A DNA stretch of 49,985 bases, taken from Metaruminococcus_A sp900762715 (lineage in GTDB: Bacteria; Bacillota; Clostridia; Oscillospirales; Ruminococcaceae). Location: contig DBFBLF010000007.1 of NCBI GenBank assembly GCA_048204295.1, positions 1 to 49,985 on the forward strand, written 5' to 3'. The notes below the pieces were generated by a model. It did not search any database, was not told the DNA's origin, and saw only the letters and a list, made by a program, of their open reading frames with translations. Positions 31,521 through 39,293 of the stretch are shown here, piece after piece; the first letter of the stretch is position 1, and each line of letters starts with the position of its first letter. The translations under genes and the position numbers were made by a program.

Positions 31521-31727
31521 ATGGCAAAGACGACGATTAATGCTGACCGCTGTAAAGGCTGCGGGCTTTGCACCACTGTCTGCCCGAAGAAGATTCTTCA
31601 GCTTTCAAAAACGGTGCTGAACGCCAAAGGCTACAACCCGGCAGAGATTATCGACATGGATAGCTGCATTGGCTGCGCAATATGCGCGAAAACCTGTCCT
31701 GACTGTGCGATTACAGTTGAAAAATAG
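31521..31727 (+). CDS. 2[4Fe-4S] ferredoxin, delta-like subunit of the 2-oxoacid oxidoreductase
   Basis: A 68-residue ferredoxin with two C-x2-C-x2-C-x3-C motifs: CKGCGLCTTVCPKK near residues 10-20 and CIGCAICAKTCPDC near 50-62. It has GAGGAGG nine bases upstream. It feeds electrons from 2-oxoacid oxidation to the cell's ferredoxin pool as the small subunit of the KorD/VorD type. A 59-base gap to the next gene contains a perfect inverted repeat (31744-31771). Confidence 0.93.
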   Translation: MAKTTINADRCKGCGLCTTVCPKKILQLSKTVLNAKGYNPAEIIDMDSCIGCAICAKTCPDCAITVEK

Positions 31728-31743
31728 TCAAATTTGAAAACGT

Positions 31744-31771
31744 TTCGTATAATTTTGTCGAATTATACGAA
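31744..31771 (+). repeat. Perfect 11-bp inverted repeat inside the oxidoreductase operon
   Basis: TTCGTATAATT and AATTATACGAA around a 6-base centre (TTGTCG), just before the ribosome site of the alpha subunit. The 28-bp two-arm form resembles recombinase or repressor sites; as RNA it would be a stable hairpin. No T tract follows, so it is not a terminator. Confidence 0.8.
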
Positions 31772-31786
31772 GAAATGGAGGCAAAT

Positions 31787-32863
31787 ATGTCACAGCAATA
31801 TATGATGAAAGGAAACGAGGCTCTCGCGGAAGCGGCGCTCCGTGCAGGCTGCCGCTATTTCTTCGGCTATCCGATTACGCCGCAGACCGAACTTTCCGCG
31901 TATATGTCAAAACGGATGCCCAAAATCGGAGGGACTTTCCTGCAGGCCGAGTCTGAGATTGCGGCAATTAATATGGTATTGGGCGCTTCTTCTGTTGGCG
32001 CGCGGGTTATGACTTCTTCCTCTTCCCCTGGAATCAGCCTGAAAACAGAGGGAATTTCTTACATAGCGGGCTCCGATCTGCCCTGTTTGATTGTTAATGT
32101 ACAACGCGGCGGCCCGGGACTTGGTGGTATTCAGCCTTCTCAGGCGGACTATTTCCAGGCGACAAAGGCGCCCGGTCACGGCGACCTGCACATTATGGTG
32201 TTTGCGCCTGCCAGCATTCAGGAAATTGTCGACATGGTTGGGCGCGCCTTTGATAAGGCGGATCAGTACCGTGTACCGGCTATGCTGTTAGCTGACGGTG
32301 CTCTTGGCCAGATGATGGAACCGATTGCGTTCCCGGATGAGAGTGAGGAGAAAAAGCTTCCCGAAAAACCGTGGGCGGCGACCGGAACCAAGGGAAGCAG
32401 AAAGCCGAACATTATCAACTCCCTTTATTTGAACCCCAACAAGCTTGAGGACAGCGTTCGCGAGCGATTTGAGCGGTATGAGAAAATCAAAGAGAACGAG
32501 GTTCTTTACGAAGAAGTTATGACTGACGATGCGGATCTTGTTCTGGTTGCCTACGGGATCACGTCCCGTATTTGTAAAACCGCCGTTAATATGGCGCGTG
32601 CGGAGGGCATTAAGCTTGGTTTACTCCGCCCGATTACTCTCTGGCCGTTCCCGGAGAAGGCTATTGCAAAAATTGCGGATCACGCAAAAGCGTTTATGTC
32701 TGTTGAAATGAGCATGGGCCAGATGGTAGACGATGTACGTCTTGCTGTAAACGGGAAATGCCCGGTTCGTTTCTTTGGGCGTACCGGCGGTGTTATTCCA
32801 ACTCCGAATGAAATTTTACAGGCTGCAAAGGATGTTTTAGCTTCTGTAGGAGGTGACAAATAA
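31787..32863 (+). CDS. 2-oxoacid:ferredoxin oxidoreductase, alpha subunit (VorB/KorA type)
   Basis: A 358-residue subunit of a pyruvate:ferredoxin oxidoreductase-family enzyme, here the four-subunit type that oxidises 2-oxoglutarate or branched-chain 2-oxoacids to acyl-CoA and reduces ferredoxin. Recognisable segments are the N-terminal FGYPITPQTELSAYM (pyrimidine-binding domain), ASSVGARVMTSSSSPG and a C-terminal transketolase-C-like region (SVEMSMGQMVDDVRLAV). ATG 31787 has GGAGG five bases upstream; an ATG at 31775 lacks a site. Its stop overlaps the beta subunit start (TAATG). Confidence 0.93.
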   Translation: MSQQYMMKGNEALAEAALRAGCRYFFGYPITPQTELSAYMSKRMPKIGGTFLQAESEIAAINMVLGASSVGARVMTSSSSPGISLKTEGISYIAGSDLPCLIVNVQRGGPGLGGIQPSQADYFQATKAPGHGDLHIMVFAPASIQEIVDMVGRAFDKADQYRVPAMLLADGALGQMMEPIAFPDESEEKKLPEKPWAATGTKGSRKPNIINSLYLNPNKLEDSVRERFERYEKIKENEVLYEEVMTDDADLVLVAYGITSRICKTAVNMARAEGIKLGLLRPITLWPFPEKAIAKIADHAKAFMSVEMSMGQMVDDVRLAVNGKCPVRFFGRTGGVIPTPNEILQAAKDVLASVGGDK

Positions 32864-33618
32864 TGGCGGTTGTATTTGAAAAAACAAGAGGCCTGACCGA
32901 TGTTGCCACCCACTACTGCCCCGGCTGCGGACATGGTATTGTTCACCGTCTTGTTGCTGAATCACTGGTAGAACTGGACGTGTTGGAAAAAACCGTTGGT
33001 GTCTGCCCGGTCGGCTGTTCGGTCATGGCGTACGATTATTTTAACTGTGACTTTATTGAGGCGCCTCACGGTAGGGCTCCGGCGGTTGCAACCGGCGCCA
33101 AGCGTGTTTTAGGTGATAAAAATATTGTCTTCACCTATCAGGGAGACGGCGACCTCGCTGCAATCGGCACGGCGGAGACAGTTCATTCTGCAACCCGTGG
33201 TGAGAATATCACCATTATCTTCATCAATAACGCAATTTACGGTATGACCGGCGGCCAGATGGCTCCGACCACCCTGCCGGGCCAGGTCACCCAGACCACC
33301 CCGTATGGGCGTGACGTCAAGACGGCTGGTTATCCGGTGCGCGTCTGCGAAATGCTTTCTACGCTGGACGGCGTCTACTATGCGGAACGCGTTGCTGTTG
33401 ACTCGGTTCCGCACATTAACGCCGCAAAAGCAGCGATCAAGAAAGCGTTCCAGAATCAAATTGACGGAAAAGGTTTTTCAATTGTCGAGGTCGTTTCCAA
33501 CTGTCCTACGAACTGGGGTCTCTCTCCGGCGGAGTCAATGCAGTGGCTGCGTGACAACATGCTCCCGTACTATCCGCTTGGCGTATACAAGGATAAAGAC
33601 AAGGGAGGAAACGAATAA
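32863..33618 (+). CDS. 2-oxoacid:ferredoxin oxidoreductase, beta subunit (thiamine diphosphate-binding)
   Basis: A 251-residue subunit carrying the thiamine diphosphate site: GDGD at residues 94-97 and about 30 residues later NNAIYGMTGGQ, the standard ThDP motif. Cysteines in HYCPGCGHG and VCPVGCS may bind a cluster, as in other KorB/VorA proteins. It overlaps both neighbours by one base at TAATG, so alpha, beta and gamma are coupled in translation. Confidence 0.95.
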   Translation: MAVVFEKTRGLTDVATHYCPGCGHGIVHRLVAESLVELDVLEKTVGVCPVGCSVMAYDYFNCDFIEAPHGRAPAVATGAKRVLGDKNIVFTYQGDGDLAAIGTAETVHSATRGENITIIFINNAIYGMTGGQMAPTTLPGQVTQTTPYGRDVKTAGYPVRVCEMLSTLDGVYYAERVAVDSVPHINAAKAAIKKAFQNQIDGKGFSIVEVVSNCPTNWGLSPAESMQWLRDNMLPYYPLGVYKDKDKGGNE

Positions 33619-34154
33619 TGGATAAGAATATTGTACTGGCCGGTTTTGGCGGGCAGGGAATCCTGTTTGCGGGTAAAGTACTGGCCTACACCGGCATGAT
33701 TGATAATCTCCACGTTTCCTGGCTTCCGTCTTATGGGCCGGAGATGCGCGGCGGTACGGCGAACTGTTCGGTCTGCATTTCGGAGAACGAAATTGGTTCT
33801 CCCCGTGTGCTCAATCCGAATATCCTGATTGTCATGAATATCCAGTCTTACGACCGTTTTATCGACACGGTTGTCGACGGCGGCGGTGTTGTGATTAACA
33901 GTACTCTGATTAATAAAAAGGCCGATAATGACAAAATTAACTGTGTTTACATTCCCGCAACAGAAATGGCGAATGAAAATGGCCTGCAGGGTCTTGCCAA
34001 TATTATCTGCTTGGGTGCGATGCTCAAACAGAGCGGAATGACCAGTTATAAAACCATGGAAGAGGCCATTAAAAAATGCGTGCCCGCTTCCAAGGCGCAT
34101 CTGTTGGACGCAAACCTCAAAGCCCTTAAACTCGGTTACGATTTTGAAGGCTGA
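33618..34154 (+). CDS. 2-oxoacid:ferredoxin oxidoreductase, gamma subunit
   Basis: A 178-residue subunit of the PFOR gamma/KorC family. The start LAGFGGQGILFAGKVLAY and the segment SWLPSYGPEMRGGTANCSV are typical. It completes the ATPase-ferredoxin-alpha-beta-gamma operon. The coexistence with ilvB and cimA 5 kb away suggests but does not prove use of branched-chain 2-oxoacids; 2-oxoglutarate is equally possible. Confidence 0.94.
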   Translation: MDKNIVLAGFGGQGILFAGKVLAYTGMIDNLHVSWLPSYGPEMRGGTANCSVCISENEIGSPRVLNPNILIVMNIQSYDRFIDTVVDGGGVVINSTLINKKADNDKINCVYIPATEMANENGLQGLANIICLGAMLKQSGMTSYKTMEEAIKKCVPASKAHLLDANLKALKLGYDFEG

Positions 34155-34174
34155 AGCCTTAAAAAATAACAGCA

Positions 34175-34205
34175 AAAGCCCCGCCGAAACGGCGGGGCTT
34201 TTTAT
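34175..34205 (+). terminator. Terminator of the 2-oxoacid oxidoreductase operon
   Basis: Stem AAAAGCCCCGCCG/CGGCGGGGCTTTT with loop AAA, followed by T, 20 bases after the gamma subunit stop. Confidence 0.9.
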
Positions 34206-34258
34206 GTATATAAAACAAAAATGCTTGCCTTTGCGGAAAACAGCTTGCGTACTTTCTA

Positions 34259-36016
34259 TTAAAGGTTTCCAATGGCGGAAAGCCTTGCGTATTCGCCGCC
34301 TTTGAGGAGAAGTTCATCGTGACTGCCTTCCTCCGCGACCGCCCGGTTTTTCAGAACGACAATCCTCTGTACGTTTTTCACGGTGGAAAGCCTGTGGGCA
34401 ATCACAATACAAGTGCGGTTTCGCATCAATGCTTCAATGGATTTTTGAACCATCACTTCGCTTTCATAGTCCAGGGAGCTGGTCGCCTCATCCAAAATCA
34501 GGATCGGCGGGTTTTTGAGAAAAACCCTTGCCAGGCTGATCCGTTGCCGCTGCCCACCTGAGAGAGTGATTCCCCGGGTGCCGACGACGGTATCGTAGCC
34601 ATGCTCCAGCTTTTCAATAAATTCGTTTGCGTTTGCCAGCCGTGCGGCGGTTTCAATTTCCTCATCGGTTGCGTTTTCCCTTCCGAAACGGATGTTTTCC
34701 CGGATGGTTCCGTTAAAGATAAAAACCTCCTGCTGAACAATGCCGATGTTCCGGCGGAGTGAGGCAAAGGAAATTTCACGGATATCAACCCCGTCAATTG
34801 AGATTTTGCCCTCCGTGACGTCGTAAAACCGTGCAACCAGAGAGCTGACAGTCGTTTTGCCAATTCCGGAAGTGCCTACGAGAGCAACGTTTTCCCCGCT
34901 GCCGATAGTCAGCGACAGGTCACGGAGTACATCCTCGCTGCTTCCCGGATAGCGAAAGGTCACATGCTCAAGCCTGATTTCCCCTTTTGAAACACCGAGA
35001 TCAACGGGGGTTTCCGTCTCTTTCACGGCGGGTTCTTTTTCCATCATCTCCATGAACCGGAGAAAGCTGACTGTTCCTTCCTGGAAAAGCCTTGCAAAAT
35101 TTACCAGCGTCTGGACCGGGTCGTGGAGGCAGCTGACATAAAGCAAGAAGGTGACGAGCACGGGAACATCAAGGCTGCCCTGGCCGATGAATAGAGCGCC
35201 GAAGAAGACGACCAGCATAGTCAGAACCTGGGGATAAGTACCCATAACCTCATAGAGGCAGGCTTCCACTTTATAAAAATAGCATTTGCTTTTTACATAA
35301 GCTGTGTTGCGTTTGCTGAATTTGCCGTATTCCTCAGCTTCATTTCCAAAAGCCTTAACTGTACGGATACCGGCCAGCGCGTCTTCTAGTTCAACGTTCA
35401 TATCGCTCAAGTCAGATTTCATCTGAAACATCCCCTTTTTCATCCGCTTGCCAGCGAAATAGACTGCGGTGCAGATGAGCGGGAAAGATGAGAAAACGAT
35501 TGCCGTCAGGGCTGGGTTGATGTTGATCAGGATCACGAAAGACCCCACAAATTTAATCAGCAACATCATAATTTCTTCCGGGCCGTGGTGGAAAAGCTCT
35601 GTCATATTGGTAAGGTCATTTGATAAAATTGTCATCAGTTTGCCAACGCTCTCTCGGCTGTGGAAGTGGAACGACTGGTTTTCATAGCGCACGAACAGTT
35701 CATCCCGCATGTCGCCCTCCATTTTCGCACCCATTGCATGGCCGAAGTAGGCGTAAAGGACGTTGCTCAGCATCCGCACTGCGACGAGCACCAGCATGAT
35801 AACACCTGAAACCGTCAGAAGCTTTACTGTTTCGCTGTTCCATTCGGCAAGGACAGTTTCAGTAATATAACCTGAGATCAGGGGGAAAATCAAAGCGATT
35901 GCGGCGCTTGTTAAGGCAAACGCCATGTCTACCGCAAAAATTTTCCGGTAAGGCTTATAATAGGATAAAAAATTCCGGATTCTGCTTTTGGTAAATAAAT
36001 GTGTTTTGCTGGACAT
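34259..36016 (-). CDS. ABC-type multidrug exporter, fused membrane and ATPase domains
   Basis: A 585-residue half-transporter. Residues 15-300 are the six-helix exporter membrane domain. The ATPase domain has Walker A GTSGIGKTT near 378, the Q-loop (VQQEVFIFNGTIRENI), signature LSGGQRQRISLARVF near 486, Walker B LILDEATSSLD and H-loop IAHRLST. Members export drugs, lipids or peptides as dimers. The start has AGGAGG four bases upstream. That ribosome site lies in the attenuator at 36021-36061, downstream of a small leader ORF (36042-36098). It follows an MFS exporter gene on the same strand. Confidence 0.95.
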   Translation of the reverse strand: MSSKTHLFTKSRIRNFLSYYKPYRKIFAVDMAFALTSAAIALIFPLISGYITETVLAEWNSETVKLLTVSGVIMLVLVAVRMLSNVLYAYFGHAMGAKMEGDMRDELFVRYENQSFHFHSRESVGKLMTILSNDLTNMTELFHHGPEEIMMLLIKFVGSFVILININPALTAIVFSSFPLICTAVYFAGKRMKKGMFQMKSDLSDMNVELEDALAGIRTVKAFGNEAEEYGKFSKRNTAYVKSKCYFYKVEACLYEVMGTYPQVLTMLVVFFGALFIGQGSLDVPVLVTFLLYVSCLHDPVQTLVNFARLFQEGTVSFLRFMEMMEKEPAVKETETPVDLGVSKGEIRLEHVTFRYPGSSEDVLRDLSLTIGSGENVALVGTSGIGKTTVSSLVARFYDVTEGKISIDGVDIREISFASLRRNIGIVQQEVFIFNGTIRENIRFGRENATDEEIETAARLANANEFIEKLEHGYDTVVGTRGITLSGGQRQRISLARVFLKNPPILILDEATSSLDYESEVMVQKSIEALMRNRTCIVIAHRLSTVKNVQRIVVLKNRAVAEEGSHDELLLKGGEYARLSAIGNL

Positions 36017-36020
36017 AGAA

Positions 36021-36061
36021 CCTCCTGATAAATCCGGAGGGTTAGTCGGTTAAAACCCTCC
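36021..36061 (-). promoter_or_regulatory. Candidate translational attenuator of the ABC exporter
   Basis: Three segments can pair in two exclusive ways on the minus strand. GGAGGGTT (36061-36054) pairs perfectly with AACCCTCC (36043-36036). The CCTCC of that second segment (36040-36036) can instead pair with the GGAGG of the exporter's ribosome binding site (36025-36021), hiding it. The leader ORF at 36042-36098 ends inside the first hairpin, so where ribosomes pause would choose between forms. There is no T tract, so the control would be translational. Confidence 0.65.
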
Positions 36062-36098
36062 TGTAGCTGTGTTTTTGAGAGTTTATTGTTTTTTTCAT
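36042..36098 (-). CDS. Candidate 18-residue leader peptide of the ABC exporter
   Basis: A short ORF, MKKTINSQKHSYRRVLTD, with AAAGGATG nine bases before its ATG. Its last codons and stop lie in the hairpin GGAGGGTT...AACCCTCC that competes with sequestration of the exporter's ribosome site. This layout is that of regulatory leader peptides in front of resistance genes, where ribosome stalling by a drug switches expression. The peptide is too short for homology and could be coincidental, though the good ribosome site and overlap argue against that. Confidence 0.5.
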   Translation of the reverse strand: MKKTINSQKHSYRRVLTD

Positions 36099-36170
36099 TG
36101 TATTTCATCCTTTCAGCTTTAAATATATAATCATGTCTGCCGGCGGTGCCGGTAAAAGAGGCCGTACTGT

Positions 36171-37436
36171 TTATGATTCTTCCGGCTTTGTTTCACCCCG
36201 AACACCATATGGCAGATAACGTTTATTGAGGAGAACAACTGCGCCGATCGCCGCCATGACAATACCAGTAAAGATGAGTAAAAGCTCAACAGACACGATA
36301 TCGGAAAGCGGGCCGAAGATTACCATTCCAAGCGGCATGACCGTTGTGACAATAATCTGCACCAGGGAGAAAATTCGACCCTGCTTATCGGGGTCGGTGA
36401 TCTCTTGGAGAAGCACCATGGCGGGCGAGCTGATAAATGGAATACACGTGCCGGTAAGCAACATGAAAAACAGATAGGACCAGAAATTCTGCGGGATGCC
36501 GAGCGCCGCCGTCAGAAGGCCAAATAAAATGCTGAACAGCCCGATGGTCCTAAGCCGGTTTCTGAAGCCGCCCCATGAGGCAATCACCACACCGCCGAGG
36601 ATGCTGCCAATACCAAAAAGCATTTCGTTGAGAGTGAGCCGCCAGACTTCGTCGCCGAAGGTACGGGTCACCAAAAGCGGCGTAATGAGGGCGGCCGGCG
36701 TAACAAAGAACATGAAAAAGGAATAAGCAAAAATCAGCGCTTTTAAAAACGGATGCCGCCAAGCGTAGAGAATGCCTTCCCTGAGCTCTTGAAAATGCCC
36801 TTTTTCTTCTTGAGGGCCGGTTCGTTCCAGCCGTTTCACCTTGAGTGTGAACATGATGCCGATTGCGGCAGCCGCTGTGATAACGTCTACAAAGAAGGTG
36901 GAAACAATGCCTGCGGAAGCGAGCAGGGCGCCGCTGATTGCAGGGGAGAGGACCGTGGTCAGGGATTGGATGCTCCCGTTGATACCGTTGACCCGCATCA
37001 GCTTGTCAGTTGGGACAATCTGCGGGATCATCGCGTTGACAGCGGGAGTTTGAACTCCTGAACCGAGGGAACGGATGCCCGAAATGATAAAGAGAAGCCA
37101 AATATCTTGATAGCCTGCCAAAAATAGCAGAGCAAGAACCAAAGTGGACGCGGCAATAACCCCATCCGCTATCATAATCAGCATCTTGCGGCTGTATCGG
37201 TCGGCCCAGACCCCTGCGAATACCGAGATCAAAAGCTGAGGAAGAAACCCGCAGAGTGTGGAAATAGTCATCATCAGCCCTGATCCAGTCGTCAGGGTGA
37301 TGTGCCAGACAATGGCATACTGGACGAGGGAAGAACCAAAAAGGGAAACGGTCTGGCCTGATAAAAAAAGGACAATCTGTTTTTTCCAACTGTTTGACCG
37401 GGTGCCGGAAACTGAATTTTGACTTTGTTCGTTCAT
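36171..37436 (-). CDS. MFS multidrug exporter (MFS_3/EntS-like)
   Basis: A 421-residue membrane protein with about 12 membrane segments. The loop AGVWADRYSRKMLIM (the MFS A-motif G-x-x-x-D-R) follows helix 2, and the second half has ITDPDKQGRIFSLVQ at the equivalent place. It resembles macrolide-efflux and siderophore-export MFS_3 proteins. ATG 37436 has AAGGAG four bases upstream; the frame continues upstream but without a site. A promoter at 37519-37547 and a hairpin with a possible tiny ORF lie before it. It is followed at 155 bases by the ABC exporter, so the two may form a drug-export island. Confidence 0.93.
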   Translation of the reverse strand: MNEQSQNSVSGTRSNSWKKQIVLFLSGQTVSLFGSSLVQYAIVWHITLTTGSGLMMTISTLCGFLPQLLISVFAGVWADRYSRKMLIMIADGVIAASTLVLALLFLAGYQDIWLLFIISGIRSLGSGVQTPAVNAMIPQIVPTDKLMRVNGINGSIQSLTTVLSPAISGALLASAGIVSTFFVDVITAAAAIGIMFTLKVKRLERTGPQEEKGHFQELREGILYAWRHPFLKALIFAYSFFMFFVTPAALITPLLVTRTFGDEVWRLTLNEMLFGIGSILGGVVIASWGGFRNRLRTIGLFSILFGLLTAALGIPQNFWSYLFFMLLTGTCIPFISSPAMVLLQEITDPDKQGRIFSLVQIIVTTVMPLGMVIFGPLSDIVSVELLLIFTGIVMAAIGAVVLLNKRYLPYGVRGETKPEES

Positions 37437-37464
37437 AAAACTCCTTGTGTTTATATGAAAATGG

Positions 37465-37512
37465 TTACGGCTGAAAAATCTAGCCGTAAAGCGAATATGA
37501 AAGGTCAGGCAT
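37465..37512 (-). promoter_or_regulatory. Leader of the MFS exporter: hairpin plus possible 10-codon ORF
   Basis: A perfect 8-bp stem (TTACGGCT, 37465-37472; AGCCGTAA, 37482-37489) lies between promoter and start codon. A tiny minus-strand ORF, MPDLSYSLYG (37512-37480), ends inside it, and the predicted transcript start falls at its ATG. This resembles the arrangement before the neighbouring ABC exporter, but there is no ribosome site and the stem does not cover the MFS ribosome site, so control is uncertain. Confidence 0.4.
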
Positions 37513-37518
37513 GTTGCT

Positions 37519-37547
37519 TTTATATACCCGTGGAACCCTCCAGTCAA
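37519..37547 (-). promoter_or_regulatory. Promoter of the MFS exporter
   Basis: On the minus strand TTGACT (37542-37547) and TATAAA (37519-37524) are 17 bases apart, starting just after the stop of the GNAT gene. Confidence 0.7.
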
Positions 37548-37555
37548 CCCATTCT

Positions 37556-38038
37556 TTAGTTTTGGTCAATCATATGGCGGTAAACGCCGGGGAATGACCC
37601 GGGAATTTCAAAAATATTCAGCGCCTTTTTATAGAACCCCAGCGCATCAGTCACCCAACCGATTGCAGCGTAGCCATAACCGGCTTCCCACATTGCTTCA
37701 AGTGTTTTATACAAAAGTGCAGTGCCCACGCCCTTTCCGCGGCAGCGCTCCAAGACGCCGGTAGGCCCGAAAAAGCCCTTGGCTGTGGCATCGTAGCAGG
37801 CAAAACCAACCACTTTTTTGTCCTGCACGGCAATATAGCAGGTGGTGGGCTGGCTTGAAAGCGCAAGCGCGCATTCACCAACCCAGGCAGAGCTGAAGTT
37901 CTGGCTGACAAAATCAAGAATTTTTCCGCGGTCCAGACCCATTGCACGGTGGATGGTCACTCCATGTTCCTCTGCTTTGCGGACCGATTCCTCCGAAGGG
38001 GGGAGTTCATACAATTTTACTAAATAATCTGCGCTCAT
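37556..38038 (-). CDS. GNAT family N-acetyltransferase
   Basis: A 160-residue GNAT enzyme. Motif A is VLERCRGKGVGTALLYKTL, preceded by the strand CYIAVQDKKVVGFACYD, and the C-terminal part has WVTDALGFYKKAL in the usual place for the conserved aromatic motif. GCAGGTG precedes ATG 38038 by five bases. The acceptor is unknown. Between a drug exporter and prephenate dehydrogenase it has no obvious partner. Confidence 0.9.
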   Translation of the reverse strand: MSADYLVKLYELPPSEESVRKAEEHGVTIHRAMGLDRGKILDFVSQNFSSAWVGECALALSSQPTTCYIAVQDKKVVGFACYDATAKGFFGPTGVLERCRGKGVGTALLYKTLEAMWEAGYGYAAIGWVTDALGFYKKALNIFEIPGSFPGVYRHMIDQN

Positions 38039-38135
38039 TTTGGCACCTGCTTTCTACATCATTATAGTAAGGTACAGTATACGGGAAGAGGGGTAAAAAA
38101 GCAAGCAACAGGAAGGTGGTTTTAAAAAAATTGAA

Positions 38136-38163
38136 ATTCCCGGCCTTTGTTCGGGCCGGGAAT
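38136..38163 (-). terminator. Terminator of tyrA
   Basis: Stem ATTCCCGGCC/GGCCGGGAAT with a T-rich minus-strand tail (TTCAATTTTTTT), ten bases after the prephenate dehydrogenase stop. Confidence 0.85.
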
Positions 38164-38172
38164 CAAAATTGT

Positions 38173-39015
38173 TTATTTATCGTTACGCAGGGACCATTCT
38201 TTTAAATCATTCCCATCCTGTAAGAGGCGGCAGAGCCGCTCCGGGTCTTTGCTGCTCAAAGCCGTCCTGTATTCAGCAAGGCTGGCTGTCAGGTGGTCGA
38301 TTTCGCACAGCAGCGCTTCCCGGTTATCAAGAAAGAGCGACGTCCACATTTCAGGGTTGCATTTCGCCACCCTGGTAAGGTCTTTGAAGCTCCCAGCGCT
38401 GAACCCTTTTTCCAGTTTAAGAGTGGGACTCTTTATATATGCGTTTGAGACCACATGAGCAAGCTGGGAGGTGTAGGCAATAATCTGGTCATGTTCCTCA
38501 GGGCTTGCAGATACCACTTTTTCAAAACCGGTTTCGAGGGCTAGGCTGGACAGTGTTTTTACTGCGTTTTGGTCTGTGCGGGGTGTAGGTGTTATAATAA
38601 AACTTGCCCCCTGGTACAGGTCTGCGAGGGAGTAATCAATACCAGAAAACTCACGTCCGGCCATGGGGTGAGTCCCTACATACCGGATTCCCGCTTCAGC
38701 CAAAGGAGCGTCGAGAGCGTTTACCACCTTTGCTTTGATTCCGCAGGTGTCAGCGACAATGCTTCCTTTTTTTAAACACTTTATATTTTGTAGGAAAAAC
38801 GCAATGGTATCCTCGGGGTAAAGGGCTGCCAGAGTCAAATCGGCGTCTACAAGCCCATCCGGCCCAATAATCCGGTTGACGACTTTCTGTTCCAGCGCTT
38901 TTTTTGAGACCTCAGGGCTTTTTTCCACCCCAAGTATGGTATGCCCGCCAACCTGCCGCAGCGCCTTTGCAAAAGACGCGCCGATCAGTCCCAGACCAAC
39001 AATTGCAATAATCAT
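38173..39015 (-). CDS. tyrA: Prephenate dehydrogenase
   Basis: A 280-residue enzyme that oxidatively decarboxylates prephenate to 4-hydroxyphenylpyruvate for tyrosine. The NAD motif is VGLGLIGASFAKAL (residues 6-19), and VGTHPMAGREFSGIDYS near 115 is the diagnostic active-site motif with the catalytic histidine. No ACT domain or fused chorismate mutase is seen; the length suits a plain monofunctional TyrA. I chose ATG 39015 with GGTGG five bases upstream over the GTG at 39024. It has its own promoter (39054-39082) and is divergent from ilvB. No other aromatic pathway genes are nearby. Confidence 0.94.
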   Translation of the reverse strand: MIIAIVGLGLIGASFAKALRQVGGHTILGVEKSPEVSKKALEQKVVNRIIGPDGLVDADLTLAALYPEDTIAFFLQNIKCLKKGSIVADTCGIKAKVVNALDAPLAEAGIRYVGTHPMAGREFSGIDYSLADLYQGASFIITPTPRTDQNAVKTLSSLALETGFEKVVSASPEEHDQIIAYTSQLAHVVSNAYIKSPTLKLEKGFSAGSFKDLTRVAKCNPEMWTSLFLDNREALLCEIDHLTASLAEYRTALSSKDPERLCRLLQDGNDLKEWSLRNDK

Positions 39016-39053
39016 TTCGTCCACCCGTTCACTTTAGCGATTTTAACCAATAA

Positions 39054-39082
39054 AGTTTACCAGAAGAATTATCCGTTGTCAA
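39054..39082 (-). promoter_or_regulatory. Promoter of tyrA
   Basis: TTGACA (39077-39082) and TAAACT (39054-39059) on the minus strand, 17 bases apart. Confidence 0.75.
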
Positions 39083-39206
39083 GTACAAACACAGCCCGTA
39101 AAATTACAGTTGTGAATTGATGCAAAGTGAATTGACTTTTAACTTTTAATCTTATCTATTCATACGAATTTTTAAAAGCTCTGTTAATTTGCGGCCTTGT
39201 TCGTGT

Positions 39207-39266
39207 TATAATAGTAAACACTTTTAACCTGCATCAGGTTAAAGTGTATCTGGGCGGGGGCCGCCC
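39207..39266 (+). promoter_or_regulatory. -10 box and two leader hairpins of the ilvB operon
   Basis: A perfect TATAAT lies at 39207-39212 (a weak -35, TTAATT, is 17 bases upstream). The transcript would begin near 39219 directly at a hairpin (39218-39247, 13-bp stem ACACTTT-TAACCTG with one bulge), followed by a GC hairpin GGGCGG-GGG-CCGCCC (39252-39266). Neither has a T tract, so they are not terminators; a 5' hairpin often stabilises mRNA. Confidence 0.6.
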
Positions 39267-39293
39267 TACCCTCTGTGGAAAGGATGATGTGTC

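Noticed and set aside
31744..31771. Reading the inverted repeat as a terminator
   Set aside because: No T tract follows and the downstream subunits must be expressed with the ferredoxin.
31744..31771. Reading the inverted repeat as a true loxP site
   Set aside because: Only the TTCGTATA/TATACGAA part matches, the centre is six not eight bases, and no phage P1-like recombinase is present.
39218..39266. Calling the ilvB leader hairpins a transcription attenuator or T-box
   Set aside because: No T tract after either stem, no branched-chain-rich leader peptide and no UGGN bulge.
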